Part shown: piece by piece, positions 9,677-17,629 of the stretch
Layout of the letters: each line of letters opens with the position of its first letter
How positions within the stretch are numbered: position 1 is the stretch's first letter
Source: Acinetobacter lwoffii
Lineage (GTDB): Bacteria > Pseudomonadota > Gammaproteobacteria > Pseudomonadales > Moraxellaceae
DNA length: 35,250 nt
Reading direction: 5' to 3'
NCBI RefSeq assembly: GCF_024129735.1
Contig: NZ_JAMXXK010000036.1
Location: 1-35,250, forward strand
The notes under the pieces: generated by a model
Databases searched by the model: none
What the model was told of the DNA's origin: nothing
Seen by the model: the letters and a program-made list of their open reading frames with translations, nothing else
Program-made: the position numbers and the translations under genes

Positions 9677-9789
9677 AAAACTACACGACATAAACATATT
9701 AAGTTGTTTAAGATGCTGAATACGTTAAATTCTGGTCGAAAAGCAACACGGTCACATTGGTCTCTAGGCCAAGGAAGTACGAATTATTT

Positions 9790-11976
9790 ATGAAATTTCA
9801 AACTATAGCTTGCGCAGTTGCGATTGCGACAGGTGGATTATTTTTTACCCATGTAGTGAATGATGCGATTGCGGCCAATAGTAATGAAGTGGTCAGTAAA
9901 GCAATTCAGCCATCTCAAGAGCAGGCGCTGGTGTCACGTCAGCTGGCAACCCTGGTTGACCGTCAGCACTATTTAAATATGCGTCTGGATGCCCAGACTT
10001 CACAGCGTATTTTTGATTTCTATATTGATAGTCTTGATCCGGAACACAGTCTGTTTCTGGCCCCCGAAGTTGAAAACTATAAGAAACGCTATGGTGCCAA
10101 TTTTGGTGCCAATCTGAAAGCCGGCAATTTGTCTGGTCCTTATGAAATGCATGCGCAATATCAACAGCGCTTGCACCAGTTCTACACCTATATGTTGAAT
10201 GAGCTGAAAAAACCGCAGAATCTGAATCAGCCAAATGTTTATATCGAAACGGATCGTGAGAAAGCGCCATTCTTTAAAACTGAGGCTGAACAGCGTGCGC
10301 ACTGGTCAAAAATGCTGGTGTCTCAGCTGATCAATCTGACCATCAGTAAAGAAGAGGAGTTGGCCAAGCAGAAAGCGCTGAAAGCCAATCCGGAATTGGC
10401 CAATGGACAAGACCTGACTGGTCCTGAAGATCTAACGCCTGCGCAAACCTTGACCAAGCGTTATACCCGTCAACTGGAACGTCTCAGCCGCGTCAAAAGT
10501 GATGATGTGCTCGACAAGACACTGAACGCGATGATGCTGACTTATGATCCCCACAGTAATTACTTCCCGCCTGTGGATGCGATGGAGCTGAATCGTCAGA
10601 CCACTTTACAGCTGGAAGGCGTCGGCGTATCGATTCGTCCGGAGCGTGGCAATGAAGATTATACCAAGATTGAAACCATCGTTGAAGGTGGTCCGGCCAG
10701 CAAATCCGGTCAAGTTAAATCAGGTGATCGTATCATTGGTGTAGCCCAAGACGGCGAGCAAATGGTCGATGTCATTGGCTGGCCAAGTAATGAAATTGTC
10801 GGTCTGATTCGTGGTAAACGTGGCACGAAAGTCACTCTACGCTTGCTCGGTGCGGGTGCTGCCATGGGGCAGGCACGTAATGTGACCATTACCCGTGACG
10901 TGATTCAGGAAGAAGATGCCGGTGTGCGTACACGTGTGGTCGACATTCAACGCGATGGCAAGAAATATCAATATGGTGTGATCGAAATTCCATCGTTCTA
11001 CCTGAACTATCGCGCACGCCGTGCTGGTACCGATTATCGCTCGGTATCTGAAGATACCAACAAGGCCTTGAAAGAGCTGGCAGCGAAGAATGTTGCTGGG
11101 ATTATTATCGATTTACGGAATAACCCAGGTGGTTCACTGGAAGAAGTGGCACGTATGTTGGGGCAGGTGATCAAGTCTGGCCCAGTGGTGCAGATCCGTG
11201 ATGGCAATGGTAATGTCAGCGTCTTTGAAGATGATGATGGCGGTGCACAAACTTATGCAGGTCCACTGGCAGTGATGGTGAATCTGGCCTCTGCATCGGC
11301 CAGTGAAATTTACTCTGCTGCGATTCAGGATTATGAACGCGGGATTGTGATTGGCAGTACCACCACCGGTAAAGGTACAGCACAGGTGCAACTGGATAGT
11401 CTGGCGCATGGTCAGGCGACATTGACGCAGCGTAAATTCTACCGTGTGACCGGTGGCAGTACCCAGAATAAAGGGGTCGTTCCAGACATTAAACTGGTCG
11501 ATATTTATAACGAAGAGTTTGGTGAGCGTAAGGCTAAAAATGCCTTGCAGTGGGATACCATTCCAACGGCACCATTTAAACGTGAAGGGGCTGTACAGAA
11601 ATACGTCCCTGAATTGGCCAAACTTTCTCAGCAACGGGTCACACTGGATTCTCAGTTCAAGTATTTAGAACAGCGTAAAGCCGTGATGAAGAAAGCCGAA
11701 GAAGAGAAACGTCAGGTACTGGACTTGCAACAGCGTAAAGCTGAGTTGATTGCCATGGAGCAAAAAACGCTGGACGCAGAAAACACTCGTCGTGCTGCAA
11801 CAGGTCTGAAACCTTATCCAAACTGGGAAAGTTATCAGGCTTCACTGGATGCCTTGATTGAAACACGTGCCAAGATGAAGGCCAAAGAACGTCCGGCTCT
11901 GCCTGAAGAAGAAGCGTTTGTGATTGAAGCGGCAAATGTGTTACTGGACTATGCCAAATTACAGGCAAAACCCTAA
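9790..11976 (+). CDS. prc: Tail-specific (C-terminal processing) protease Prc/Tsp
   Basis: This periplasmic S41A serine protease cleaves proteins from their C-terminal tails; in other Gram-negatives it trims lipoproteins and peptidoglycan-hydrolase regulators. At 728 residues it is somewhat longer than E. coli Prc (682). The N-terminus 'MKFQTIACAVAIATGGLFF' is a signal peptide, with a likely cut near 'AIAANSNEV'. A PDZ domain ('LEGVGVSIRPE...IVEGGPASKSGQVKSGDRIIGV') sits at about 275-325. The peptidase core has 'GIIIDLRNNPGGSLEE', Ser in 'NLASASASEIYSAA' and Lys in 'GSTTTGKGTAQVQ', the Ser-Lys dyad. The C-terminal DUF3340-like part is rich in Lys/Glu/Gln helices. The start at 9790 restores the signal peptide; the frame extends upstream only by a TTG. 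It is followed by a strong terminator. Confidence 0.95.
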   Translation: MKFQTIACAVAIATGGLFFTHVVNDAIAANSNEVVSKAIQPSQEQALVSRQLATLVDRQHYLNMRLDAQTSQRIFDFYIDSLDPEHSLFLAPEVENYKKRYGANFGANLKAGNLSGPYEMHAQYQQRLHQFYTYMLNELKKPQNLNQPNVYIETDREKAPFFKTEAEQRAHWSKMLVSQLINLTISKEEELAKQKALKANPELANGQDLTGPEDLTPAQTLTKRYTRQLERLSRVKSDDVLDKTLNAMMLTYDPHSNYFPPVDAMELNRQTTLQLEGVGVSIRPERGNEDYTKIETIVEGGPASKSGQVKSGDRIIGVAQDGEQMVDVIGWPSNEIVGLIRGKRGTKVTLRLLGAGAAMGQARNVTITRDVIQEEDAGVRTRVVDIQRDGKKYQYGVIEIPSFYLNYRARRAGTDYRSVSEDTNKALKELAAKNVAGIIIDLRNNPGGSLEEVARMLGQVIKSGPVVQIRDGNGNVSVFEDDDGGAQTYAGPLAVMVNLASASASEIYSAAIQDYERGIVIGSTTTGKGTAQVQLDSLAHGQATLTQRKFYRVTGGSTQNKGVVPDIKLVDIYNEEFGERKAKNALQWDTIPTAPFKREGAVQKYVPELAKLSQQRVTLDSQFKYLEQRKAVMKKAEEEKRQVLDLQQRKAELIAMEQKTLDAENTRRAATGLKPYPNWESYQASLDALIETRAKMKAKERPALPEEEAFVIEAANVLLDYAKLQAKP

Positions 11977-12000
11977 GTTTTAGCCTCATTGATCGTTGAT

Positions 12001-12030
12001 AAAAATAGCCTGTTTCGACAGGCTATTTTT
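12001..12030 (+). terminator. Rho-independent terminator after prc
   Basis: The stem aaaaatagcctgt / acaggctattttt encloses a ttcg tetraloop and is followed by a T-rich tail (ttattttg). It starts 25 bp after the prc stop. Confidence 0.92.
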
Positions 12031-12410
12031 TTATTTTGTAAATCTGCACAAAAATCCAAATAAAATTTTGCTATGAAGTGCCATCTGTCTAAATAAAAAG
12101 AAAAAAATTGTGATGGTGATCGAATAAATGAGCTAAAAAATGAAGCTAAATATTTGCTTAAATTTGAAACACTTCTAATATATAAGTTGTATTTTATTTT
12201 TCTGTTGAGTTTTATTTTTGGGGCAATTCTCAACTTCAAAAGAAAGAAATATAAATTCTAAATTTTAGTTAAGACTGATGTTGTTGCAGACCAATTGGCT
12301 TGCATGGATAGTCAGTCTTGAGATTTTACTGAGTTCAAATTTGATCGGGTGAAAATGGAAATATCAGTGCAGAGAATAATAAAAATGATCACCGATGGGG
12401 AACATTTTTT
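12031..12410. other. AT-rich leader region before the GGDEF-EAL gene
   Basis: About 380 bp contain no family-recognisable gene and are strongly AT-rich. At the end is a 19-codon ORF (ATG 12355) whose stop TGA (12412-12414) overlaps the ATG of the next gene as ATGA, so it may be a coupled leader. No clear promoter hexamers were picked out. Confidence 0.5.
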
Positions 12411-14264
12411 ATGATTGATATTCAGCATGATATTGGTCTGTTCATCGGGTCCATTCTTTCTGCATTGGTTGCTTGCTATCTCATCGCACGGATTAAAAAA
12501 TTTGCTTCAGGCGCTTTACAGCTAAACTTTAAAACCTTCAATTTAATGCTAACCACCATGCTATTGGGCCTATTCATATGGTTGATCCATTTTATTGGGC
12601 TGACAGCAAGTTTTGTGCTGAATAAATATGAGATGGATTTGGGCCTGATGCTCCTGTCTGTTCTGGTGATATGCATTGCATCTATGTTTATCCTCTGGTT
12701 AAGTACCAGAAGTACCTGGTCATTTTTCCGGTCAGTTCTCGTATTAGGTGTGATCGCACTCAGCATCTTTGGCATGCACTCTATTAGCATGATGTCATTC
12801 AATTTTACTGCCGCCCATATGCAACAGTCACCGGAATTAGTTCAGGCACATGATCAGCTATTTCTGGCCGTGGTACTTATGAGCGGATTGTTGTTGGTGA
12901 CGCTGATGTGTATCATCGTGTCCGAACTGCGTGTGGGATTACGCAACCGTCAGCTTGCATGGGCCAATCAACAAATTGAAAATCAGACCATTCAGGACAA
13001 TCTGACCAAATTACCTAACCGTTTGTATCTGGCTGAATATGCAAATCTGCTGTTTTCAGGTCAGTCCGAACAGCAGCATGAAATTGCTTTTTTATATATC
13101 GATCTGGATCGTTTTAAGGCAGTCAATGATGTGTTTGGCCATCTGGTCGGCGATCAGTTGCTGATTCAATTGACCACGCGGATTCATCTGTTATTAGGCC
13201 ATCATTCCAAGCTGCTCAGAATCGGTGGGGATGAATTTCTGCTGGTACTGGAAAATACTTCAGTCGCCAAAGCTGCAAAAATGTCAGAACAGATTCTTGA
13301 ACTGATTCAGGAAAGTTTCCTGATTGAAGGCAAGAGTATTCATATCTCGGGCAGTATTGGTATTGCCATGTATCCGGAGCACGGCAAAAATTTACAGGAT
13401 CTGCTGGTCAATGCTGATGCCGCGATGCTGAGTTCCAAGTATCAGGGACGCAATACCTATTCAGTCTTTAATTATTCTACCGACCAGGATGAAAGCAAAA
13501 GCCAAAGCACCCTGATTAATGACCTATATAAAGCCGTGGAAGAGCAGCAGTTTGTGCTGTTTTATCAGCCCAAGTTTCGGACCAAGGATCGTAGCTTGTG
13601 TGGGGTAGAGGCATTAATTCGCTGGAACCATCCCCAGTTTGGTTTGCTCGGCCCGAATCTGTTTATCAATGCGGCTGAAAAAACTGGATTGATTATTCAA
13701 ATGGGCTATTGGGCATTGGAACTGGCTTGTCAGCAGATTCAAAAATGGCAACGGACACATACTGAATTTTTCCCTATCGCGGTCAATTTGTCTGCGGTAC
13801 AATTTGAACATAAGCATCTGTTTAGTACTTTAGAAAAGTTATTTGCACAATATAAAATCAGTCCTCAGCATTTAATGATCGAGATTACTGAATCGACTGC
13901 CATGCATCATATTGATGTGAGTATGCGCAGCTTTAAGCGCTTAAGACAAATGGGCATCCGTCTAGCCATTGATGATTTTGGTACAGGGCATTCCAGTTTT
14001 CTCTATTTAAAGAATTTCGCCGTAGATGAGTTAAAAATTGACCGGGAATTTATCAAAAATCTGGCAGTCGGCTCCAAAGAGGAAATGATTCTGGAAAGCA
14101 TTATTCAGCTGGCCATAAAACTGGGCTTGGTGGTGACCGCCGAAGGTGTTGAAACAGAAGCGCAAGCAGAAATTTTAACCCGGCTCGGTTGTGAACAGTT
14201 ACAAGGCTTTTTGCTGGGCTTGCCGGTAGATGAACAACGTTTAGAAAATTTACAATTCCATTAA
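12411..14264 (+). CDS. MHYT-GGDEF-EAL c-di-GMP turnover protein
   Basis: This is a membrane-anchored cyclic-di-GMP enzyme of 617 residues. The N-terminal ~190 residues have about six hydrophobic helices with degenerate MHYT motifs ('WLIHFIGL' near 58 and 'GMHSISMMSF' near 122); in relatives this domain is proposed to sense a ligand or metal. A GGDEF domain follows: 'LTKLPNRLYLAEY', 'FLYIDLDRFKAVND', and an intact 'RIGGDEFLLVLE'. No RxxD inhibitory site is visible at the usual place before GGDEF. The C-terminal EAL domain keeps 'GVEALIRWNHP', 'EITESTAM', 'DDFGTGHSSFLYL', 'VDELKIDREFI', 'AEGVET' and 'LQGFLLG', so phosphodiesterase activity is expected; both activities look possible. gggga lies upstream of the ATG. 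It is the last intact core gene before the prfC insertion site. Confidence 0.92.
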   Translation: MIDIQHDIGLFIGSILSALVACYLIARIKKFASGALQLNFKTFNLMLTTMLLGLFIWLIHFIGLTASFVLNKYEMDLGLMLLSVLVICIASMFILWLSTRSTWSFFRSVLVLGVIALSIFGMHSISMMSFNFTAAHMQQSPELVQAHDQLFLAVVLMSGLLLVTLMCIIVSELRVGLRNRQLAWANQQIENQTIQDNLTKLPNRLYLAEYANLLFSGQSEQQHEIAFLYIDLDRFKAVNDVFGHLVGDQLLIQLTTRIHLLLGHHSKLLRIGGDEFLLVLENTSVAKAAKMSEQILELIQESFLIEGKSIHISGSIGIAMYPEHGKNLQDLLVNADAAMLSSKYQGRNTYSVFNYSTDQDESKSQSTLINDLYKAVEEQQFVLFYQPKFRTKDRSLCGVEALIRWNHPQFGLLGPNLFINAAEKTGLIIQMGYWALELACQQIQKWQRTHTEFFPIAVNLSAVQFEHKHLFSTLEKLFAQYKISPQHLMIEITESTAMHHIDVSMRSFKRLRQMGIRLAIDDFGTGHSSFLYLKNFAVDELKIDREFIKNLAVGSKEEMILESIIQLAIKLGLVVTAEGVETEAQAEILTRLGCEQLQGFLLGLPVDEQRLENLQFH

Positions 14265-14407
14265 TAGCGCTCTAATTGATTGAGCGTCAGGATAGACAAT
14301 ATGGCTCACGGAACTCCACCCTGAAACTCTGCTACAATATCGCCAATTTTTTTCATATTGATCGAATTTGATCTCGAATGCTGTGCATTGAGCAGTAGGT
14401 ATATTTC

Positions 14408-14491
14408 ATGAGCTTTAAGCAAGAACTGGCGGCACAAGTCGCCCAGCGACGTACGTTCGCTATTATTTCCCACCCAAATACCACACTATAA
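14408..14491 (+). pseudogene. prfC: 5' end of prfC (release factor 3), cut by an integrated element
   Basis: The frame begins 'MSFKQELAAQVAQRRTF' and continues 'AIISHP'. This is the start of peptide chain release factor 3, where the family continues 'DAGKTT' into the P-loop GTPase motif. Here the match stops after the Pro codon at residue 23. The frame then reads N-T-T-L and stops, so the GTPase motif and everything after are missing. A taggt ribosome site and a possible -10 (tacaat, 14333-14338) are still in place upstream. The remaining ~500 codons are not in this window. The cause is taken to be site-specific integration, because a tyrosine integrase begins 200 bp later. The 5' end of prfC is the known target of SXT/R391-type ICEs in other gammaproteobacteria. 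Confidence 0.88.
14459..14476 (+). other. Probable attachment-site core in prfC (left junction)
   Basis: The last prfC-like bases are those encoding 'AIISHP' (up to about 14476). To the right the sequence no longer fits prfC. The att core should therefore lie at or just before this point. The matching second copy was not found by eye elsewhere in the window, so the exact core length cannot be set. Confidence 0.55.
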
Positions 14492-14626
14492 CTCATCTTA
14501 TTTCAACCCATTTCAAAAGTCTCGAAAACGAATCTAATATTTCTATAATTTACAGTATATTAACTAATTTTATATTTTATACCCATTGCATGTGACTTCA
14601 AGTTGCTTTAAGTTTATTCATAAATT

Positions 14627-14686
14627 TTGTGTACATAAGTGTGTACATATATGATGTTGTTTTTCTAATTTAAAATTTTGTACACA
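14627..14686 (+). promoter_or_regulatory. Candidate int promoter with repeated gtgtaca sites
   Basis: TTGTGT (14627-14632), a 17-base spacer and TATGAT (14650-14655) make a good promoter shape 40 bp before the integrase start. The 9-mer gtgtacata occurs at 14629-14637 and 14641-14649, one helical turn apart and overlapping the -35 and spacer. An inverted relative, ttgtacac, lies at 14679-14686. These could be sites for an autorepressor, an AlpA/excisionase protein or integrase arm binding. Confidence 0.5.
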
Positions 14687-14694
14687 GGTGTGGA

Positions 14695-15897
14695 ATGCCA
14701 CTCACAGATACATGGCTAAAAAAGAATTTAGGTAAGACTAGAGCTGAACAACATGTTAAAGCTGATAGAGATGGATTGAGTGCACGTGTCTCGCCTAAAG
14801 GTAAAATCATTTTTCAAATGCGCTTCAGATATCAAGGAAAGCAAGCACGGCTTGACCTAGGTTCTTACCCAAATCTGACTTTACAGCAAGCTAGGCTAGA
14901 ATTACAAAAAATGAAAGGGGTTCTGGAGGCTGGTCATGATCCAAGAGTGTATAAAAAATTAGAAGTTCATAAGGTGACGAATGCACTAACTTTTGAGGAA
15001 CTTTATTTAGAATGGCATGAAAAATACTGCATGGCGAATAAGAAAAATGCACAACAACAATTGCGGTCTTTTCAGTTGTATTTATTTCCTAAATATGGAT
15101 CTCTACCAGCAGACCAAATCACCCTACATATGTGGTTAGAGTTACTAGAAGCGCATTTTGAAAAATCAGCTTCAATTACAGATAGATTACTGACAAATAC
15201 AAAGCAGTGTTTAGATTGGGGTGTAAATCGTAAGCTGATTGAGAATAATCCGATACGTCATATAACGGGAAAACGTGATCTTAATATTAAAAAAAATAAA
15301 GTGGATAGAGTTCTTGACGATGATGAAGTGGCATTAATTTGGAAAATTTGTGATGAATCTAGAATGGCATTGAAGAATGCGCTGTTTATTAAAATCTGTC
15401 TTTTCTATGCGAATAGGTATAGTGAGTTGAGGATGGCGAAAAAATCGGATTTCGATTTTGAACGTAAGATTTGGACAGTGCCACCTGAAAATCATAAGAC
15501 AGGTAAGTATACGAAACGACCTCTTATTAGACCGATTTTGCCTGAAATTGAGCCTTTTATTAAGCAGGCTATAGAGCTGAATAATTCCATCTATATGTTC
15601 GTGAATAATGGGACTAAAGAGATGTATGGGCAAAATGGCCCAGGTAAACTACCGTATAATGTCATGCAATATGCAAGAAGACATTATGGTGTTGAGATGA
15701 AACATTGGTCTATGCATGATTTAAGACGTACCGCTCGTACTCATTTTAGTCGTTTTACATCGCGTGATATTGCAGAGTTAATGATTGGTCACACCATGCC
15801 AGGAGAGCAGGGTACTTATGACTATCATGATTATCAGAACGAGATGGGAATCGCTTACAAGCAATGGTGGGATAAATTGGAAAGCCTAACTAAGTAG
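14695..15897 (+). CDS. P4-type tyrosine integrase
   Basis: This site-specific recombinase is the likely integrator of the element in prfC. The 400 residues show an N-terminal DUF4102-type arm-binding region ('LSARVSPKGKIIFQMRFRYQG', 'LGSYPNLTLQQAR', about 28-75), a core-binding SAM-like region (about 95-190) and a catalytic domain. Catalytic residues visible are the first Arg in 'YANRYSELR' (near 240), His341 and Arg344 in 'HDLRRT', His366 in 'IGHT', and the nucleophile Tyr375. The spacing is normal, so the enzyme looks intact. aggtg precedes the ATG. It sits next to the cut prfC end, the usual place for an integrase. Its stop lies inside a terminator hairpin shared with the convergent alpA-like gene. 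Confidence 0.93.
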   Translation: MPLTDTWLKKNLGKTRAEQHVKADRDGLSARVSPKGKIIFQMRFRYQGKQARLDLGSYPNLTLQQARLELQKMKGVLEAGHDPRVYKKLEVHKVTNALTFEELYLEWHEKYCMANKKNAQQQLRSFQLYLFPKYGSLPADQITLHMWLELLEAHFEKSASITDRLLTNTKQCLDWGVNRKLIENNPIRHITGKRDLNIKKNKVDRVLDDDEVALIWKICDESRMALKNALFIKICLFYANRYSELRMAKKSDFDFERKIWTVPPENHKTGKYTKRPLIRPILPEIEPFIKQAIELNNSIYMFVNNGTKEMYGQNGPGKLPYNVMQYARRHYGVEMKHWSMHDLRRTARTHFSRFTSRDIAELMIGHTMPGEQGTYDYHDYQNEMGIAYKQWWDKLESLTK

Positions 15898-15905
15898 TTA
15901 GGCTT
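15882..15905. terminator. Bidirectional terminator overlapping both int and alpA stop codons
   Basis: The perfect 10-bp stem aagcctaact / agttaggctt has a 4-base loop and is followed by ttttatt. The int stop (15895-15897) and the alpA-like stop (15890-15892) both fall inside it; the two genes overlap by 8 bp. Confidence 0.85.
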
Positions 15906-16105
15906 TTATTATTTCTGAAGTGCTGGTTTTCCCAAGTAATGACTTGCTCTTCATCCCAAAGGCTTTTAGAACCCACTGATACCTTGACAGGTGATGGAAA
16001 GGGTACATCAAAAACTTTCTGAGTAGGTTTCTGCCATCTCCATAGCGTTGTTTGAGATTTGATTTTAAATCTATCCAGTAATTCTTTAGAAGTAAGATAA
16101 GCCAT
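15890..16105 (-). CDS. AlpA-like DNA-binding regulator
   Basis: This 71-residue winged-helix/HTH protein is of the AlpA/MerR-like excisionase type. 'YLTSKELLDRFKIKSQTTLWRWQ' is the helix-turn-helix at residues 3-25. 'FPSPVKVSVGSKSLWDEEQVITWENQ' is the typical AlpA wing and helix. AlpA proteins activate or modulate integrase genes, or act as excision factors, in P4-like elements. It is transcribed toward int and starts 7 bp after the PrtN-like gene. Its ribosome site (aaggag) lies in the last codons of that gene, so the two are probably translationally coupled. Confidence 0.85.
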   Translation of the reverse strand: MAYLTSKELLDRFKIKSQTTLWRWQKPTQKVFDVPFPSPVKVSVGSKSLWDEEQVITWENQHFRNNKSLTT

Positions 16106-16112
16106 TGCTAAT

Positions 16113-16439
16113 TTACTCCTTTGGGCTTTTTAGAGTATGAACAATGTTGGTATCAATATATGGTGAGTCCTTTTGAAACAAACTATCTAAAATATTAGAA
16201 AGATCTCTTAAATCAACAAAATATGGAGACTTTTGACTTCGATCTAAACGTGCACATTTGAAAGGAAAATCCATTTTTCGTGCTTTCTCTAAAATATTTT
16301 CTTTGCTTAGATGTGGGTAGTATGCTTTGCAAACATCATCCAACATTGGCATCGGGTTGCCAAATTTTAGAAAAAGGTAGTCGTAAGTAGAAATAGTTGT
16401 TTTCACTTTAAAACACTCATGTATTGTCGATAAGTGCAT
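16113..16439 (-). CDS. PrtN-like regulator (pyocin activator family)
   Basis: This 108-residue protein resembles the pyocin activator PrtN family. The family pattern is a short N-terminal strand and helix, then a 'P..DVC..Y..HLS' segment, 'P....RLD.SQK.P..V...DL..Y/ILD'. Here this reads 'PMPMLDDVCKAYYPHLSKEN', 'PFKCARLDRSQKSPYFVDLRDLSNILD'. In Pseudomonas PrtN activates pyocin genes; in integrative elements relatives often sit beside integrases, with unknown targets. No strong ribosome site precedes the ATG at 16439; the first ~15 residues do not match the family, so the true start may differ. It is divergent from the unknown gene at 16572. Confidence 0.7.
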   Translation of the reverse strand: MHLSTIHECFKVKTTISTYDYLFLKFGNPMPMLDDVCKAYYPHLSKENILEKARKMDFPFKCARLDRSQKSPYFVDLRDLSNILDSLFQKDSPYIDTNIVHTLKSPKE

Positions 16440-16470
16440 TGTGCAATTGATAAATAAAAAATGAGGAATG

Positions 16471-16482
16471 TTACAGCTGTAA
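16471..16482. promoter_or_regulatory. 12-bp perfect palindrome in the divergent gap (candidate operator)
   Basis: TTACAGCTGTAA is a perfect palindrome 32 bp upstream of the PrtN-like start and 90 bp upstream of the gene at 16572. It is the only clear dyad in this AT-rich divergent gap. Binding by an element-encoded regulator is inferred. Confidence 0.45.
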
Positions 16483-16571
16483 AAAATAAATGAACGTAAA
16501 TTAATTGAATTGTAAGGTTTATTTTTTCATGTAAATTAGTTATGTAATTCTAATTGAAAAAGGTCTAGCAG

Positions 16572-17537
16572 ATGTCTCATGTAGAAATTAGACAAAATAT
16601 TAACGAGTTAAAAGCTGAGCTGTTAAATCAGTATGGTGCAGTCATTGTATTTCTTGCGGATTGGGATCCCTATGTGCAACAACTAAAAGTAGAAGTTGTA
16701 AGAAATAAATCTATGCCTATTAAAACAGTGAAAGAGAAGATCAAGAGCATCCAATCTATAAAATTTTCTAATTTAGAGTCTGTTGAAAGAATAAAGTTTC
16801 ACAAAATAAAGGATGATTTTGAAGAAAGCGAAACTCAAGAAATTTATCAAGCTATGCTTCAGGATCAACACAATCCCCGTTATGAACAATTCCAAAAAGA
16901 TTATAAATATAGTATTGGGGATTTAATTGAATTGTTTAATCAGCTAGATTTGCTGTCTAGTAGATTGTCTAACTTAACTGCAAAAGAAGCTGAAGAAGAG
17001 TTTGAAGATATTTTTTATCAATATATTTTTTTAAATACGGCTAATTATGGGTTGACTAGTAAGGCTTTAAAAAAACGAATTGATAAGACTAGAGTTGTTT
17101 TAGGTGAAAGGACTAAGATCAGAAGTCAAAAAAACGAAATGCTTACGCAGATTGTTTTGCGACAACATCAGCAAGGTAAGCGTTGGAAATCTGCAGATCA
17201 AGTTGCAAAAGATTGTATCGATATTATTGATAGTGAGTTTGAAAAAATTGATACCAAATGGCTTAATAGCAAGTTAGTCGAAATTGAGTTAGATAAATCG
17301 GACCAGGTAGAAAAAATTAAGAATATTCGTAAACATGATCCAAAGTATAAAGTAATTGAACAGCGAATAGAGTTAATGAACGAGGAAATTTCAAATATTA
17401 AAGAGAGTTTGAGAAGAGGATATCCATACGAAAATTATAATAATTTTTTATCATATGGCACTGAATATATTGAAAAAGTAGTTGCGAATACTTTACGTAA
17501 AAATAAGCCTTTACTTGAAAAAATTCTTGAAAAATAG
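16572..17537 (+). CDS. Hypothetical protein, helical, in prfC-inserted element
   Basis: This 321-residue protein was not recognised. It is hydrophilic and mostly helical, with heptad-like Lys/Glu-rich stretches around 70-110, 125-150 and 245-285 that could be coiled coils. There is no signal peptide or membrane segment. A short hydrophobic strand 'GAVIVFLADWDPYVQQL' lies near residue 22. Aromatic-rich pieces ('FEDIFYQYIFLNTANYGLTSKAL' and a C-terminal YGTEYIEKVV) suggest folded ends. The ATG has aagg 9 bases upstream. Base composition is AT-rich like the rest of the element. It is divergent from the AlpA/PrtN-like pair and convergent with another unknown gene. A structural or regulatory role in the element is possible but not shown. 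Confidence 0.6.
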   Translation: MSHVEIRQNINELKAELLNQYGAVIVFLADWDPYVQQLKVEVVRNKSMPIKTVKEKIKSIQSIKFSNLESVERIKFHKIKDDFEESETQEIYQAMLQDQHNPRYEQFQKDYKYSIGDLIELFNQLDLLSSRLSNLTAKEAEEEFEDIFYQYIFLNTANYGLTSKALKKRIDKTRVVLGERTKIRSQKNEMLTQIVLRQHQQGKRWKSADQVAKDCIDIIDSEFEKIDTKWLNSKLVEIELDKSDQVEKIKNIRKHDPKYKVIEQRIELMNEEISNIKESLRRGYPYENYNNFLSYGTEYIEKVVANTLRKNKPLLEKILEK

Positions 17538-17571
17538 GAACTCCAAGCTTCTTAATTTAATATTAATTAAT

Positions 17572-17610
17572 GAAATTAGACTCTGCCTAATCTAGGCAGA
17601 GTCTAATTTC
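17572..17610. terminator. 18-bp perfect hairpin between two convergent unknown genes
   Basis: The arms are gaaattagactctgccta and its exact reverse complement, with a 3-base loop (atc). Adenines lie before and few T residues follow, so it is only loosely of the Rho-independent type. Its position between two converging stops supports a shared terminator or an anti-readthrough structure. Confidence 0.7.
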
Positions 17611-17629
17611 ACTATGATTTAATTTAGAT

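Noticed and set aside
9757..9789. Upstream TTG start for prc
   Set aside because: The extra 11 residues would mask a clean signal peptide that starts at the ATG at 9790.
14696..15897. SXT/R391 ICE identity based on prfC insertion alone
   Set aside because: The integrase is P4-like and no SXT-type conjugation or core genes are seen; only the target gene is shared.
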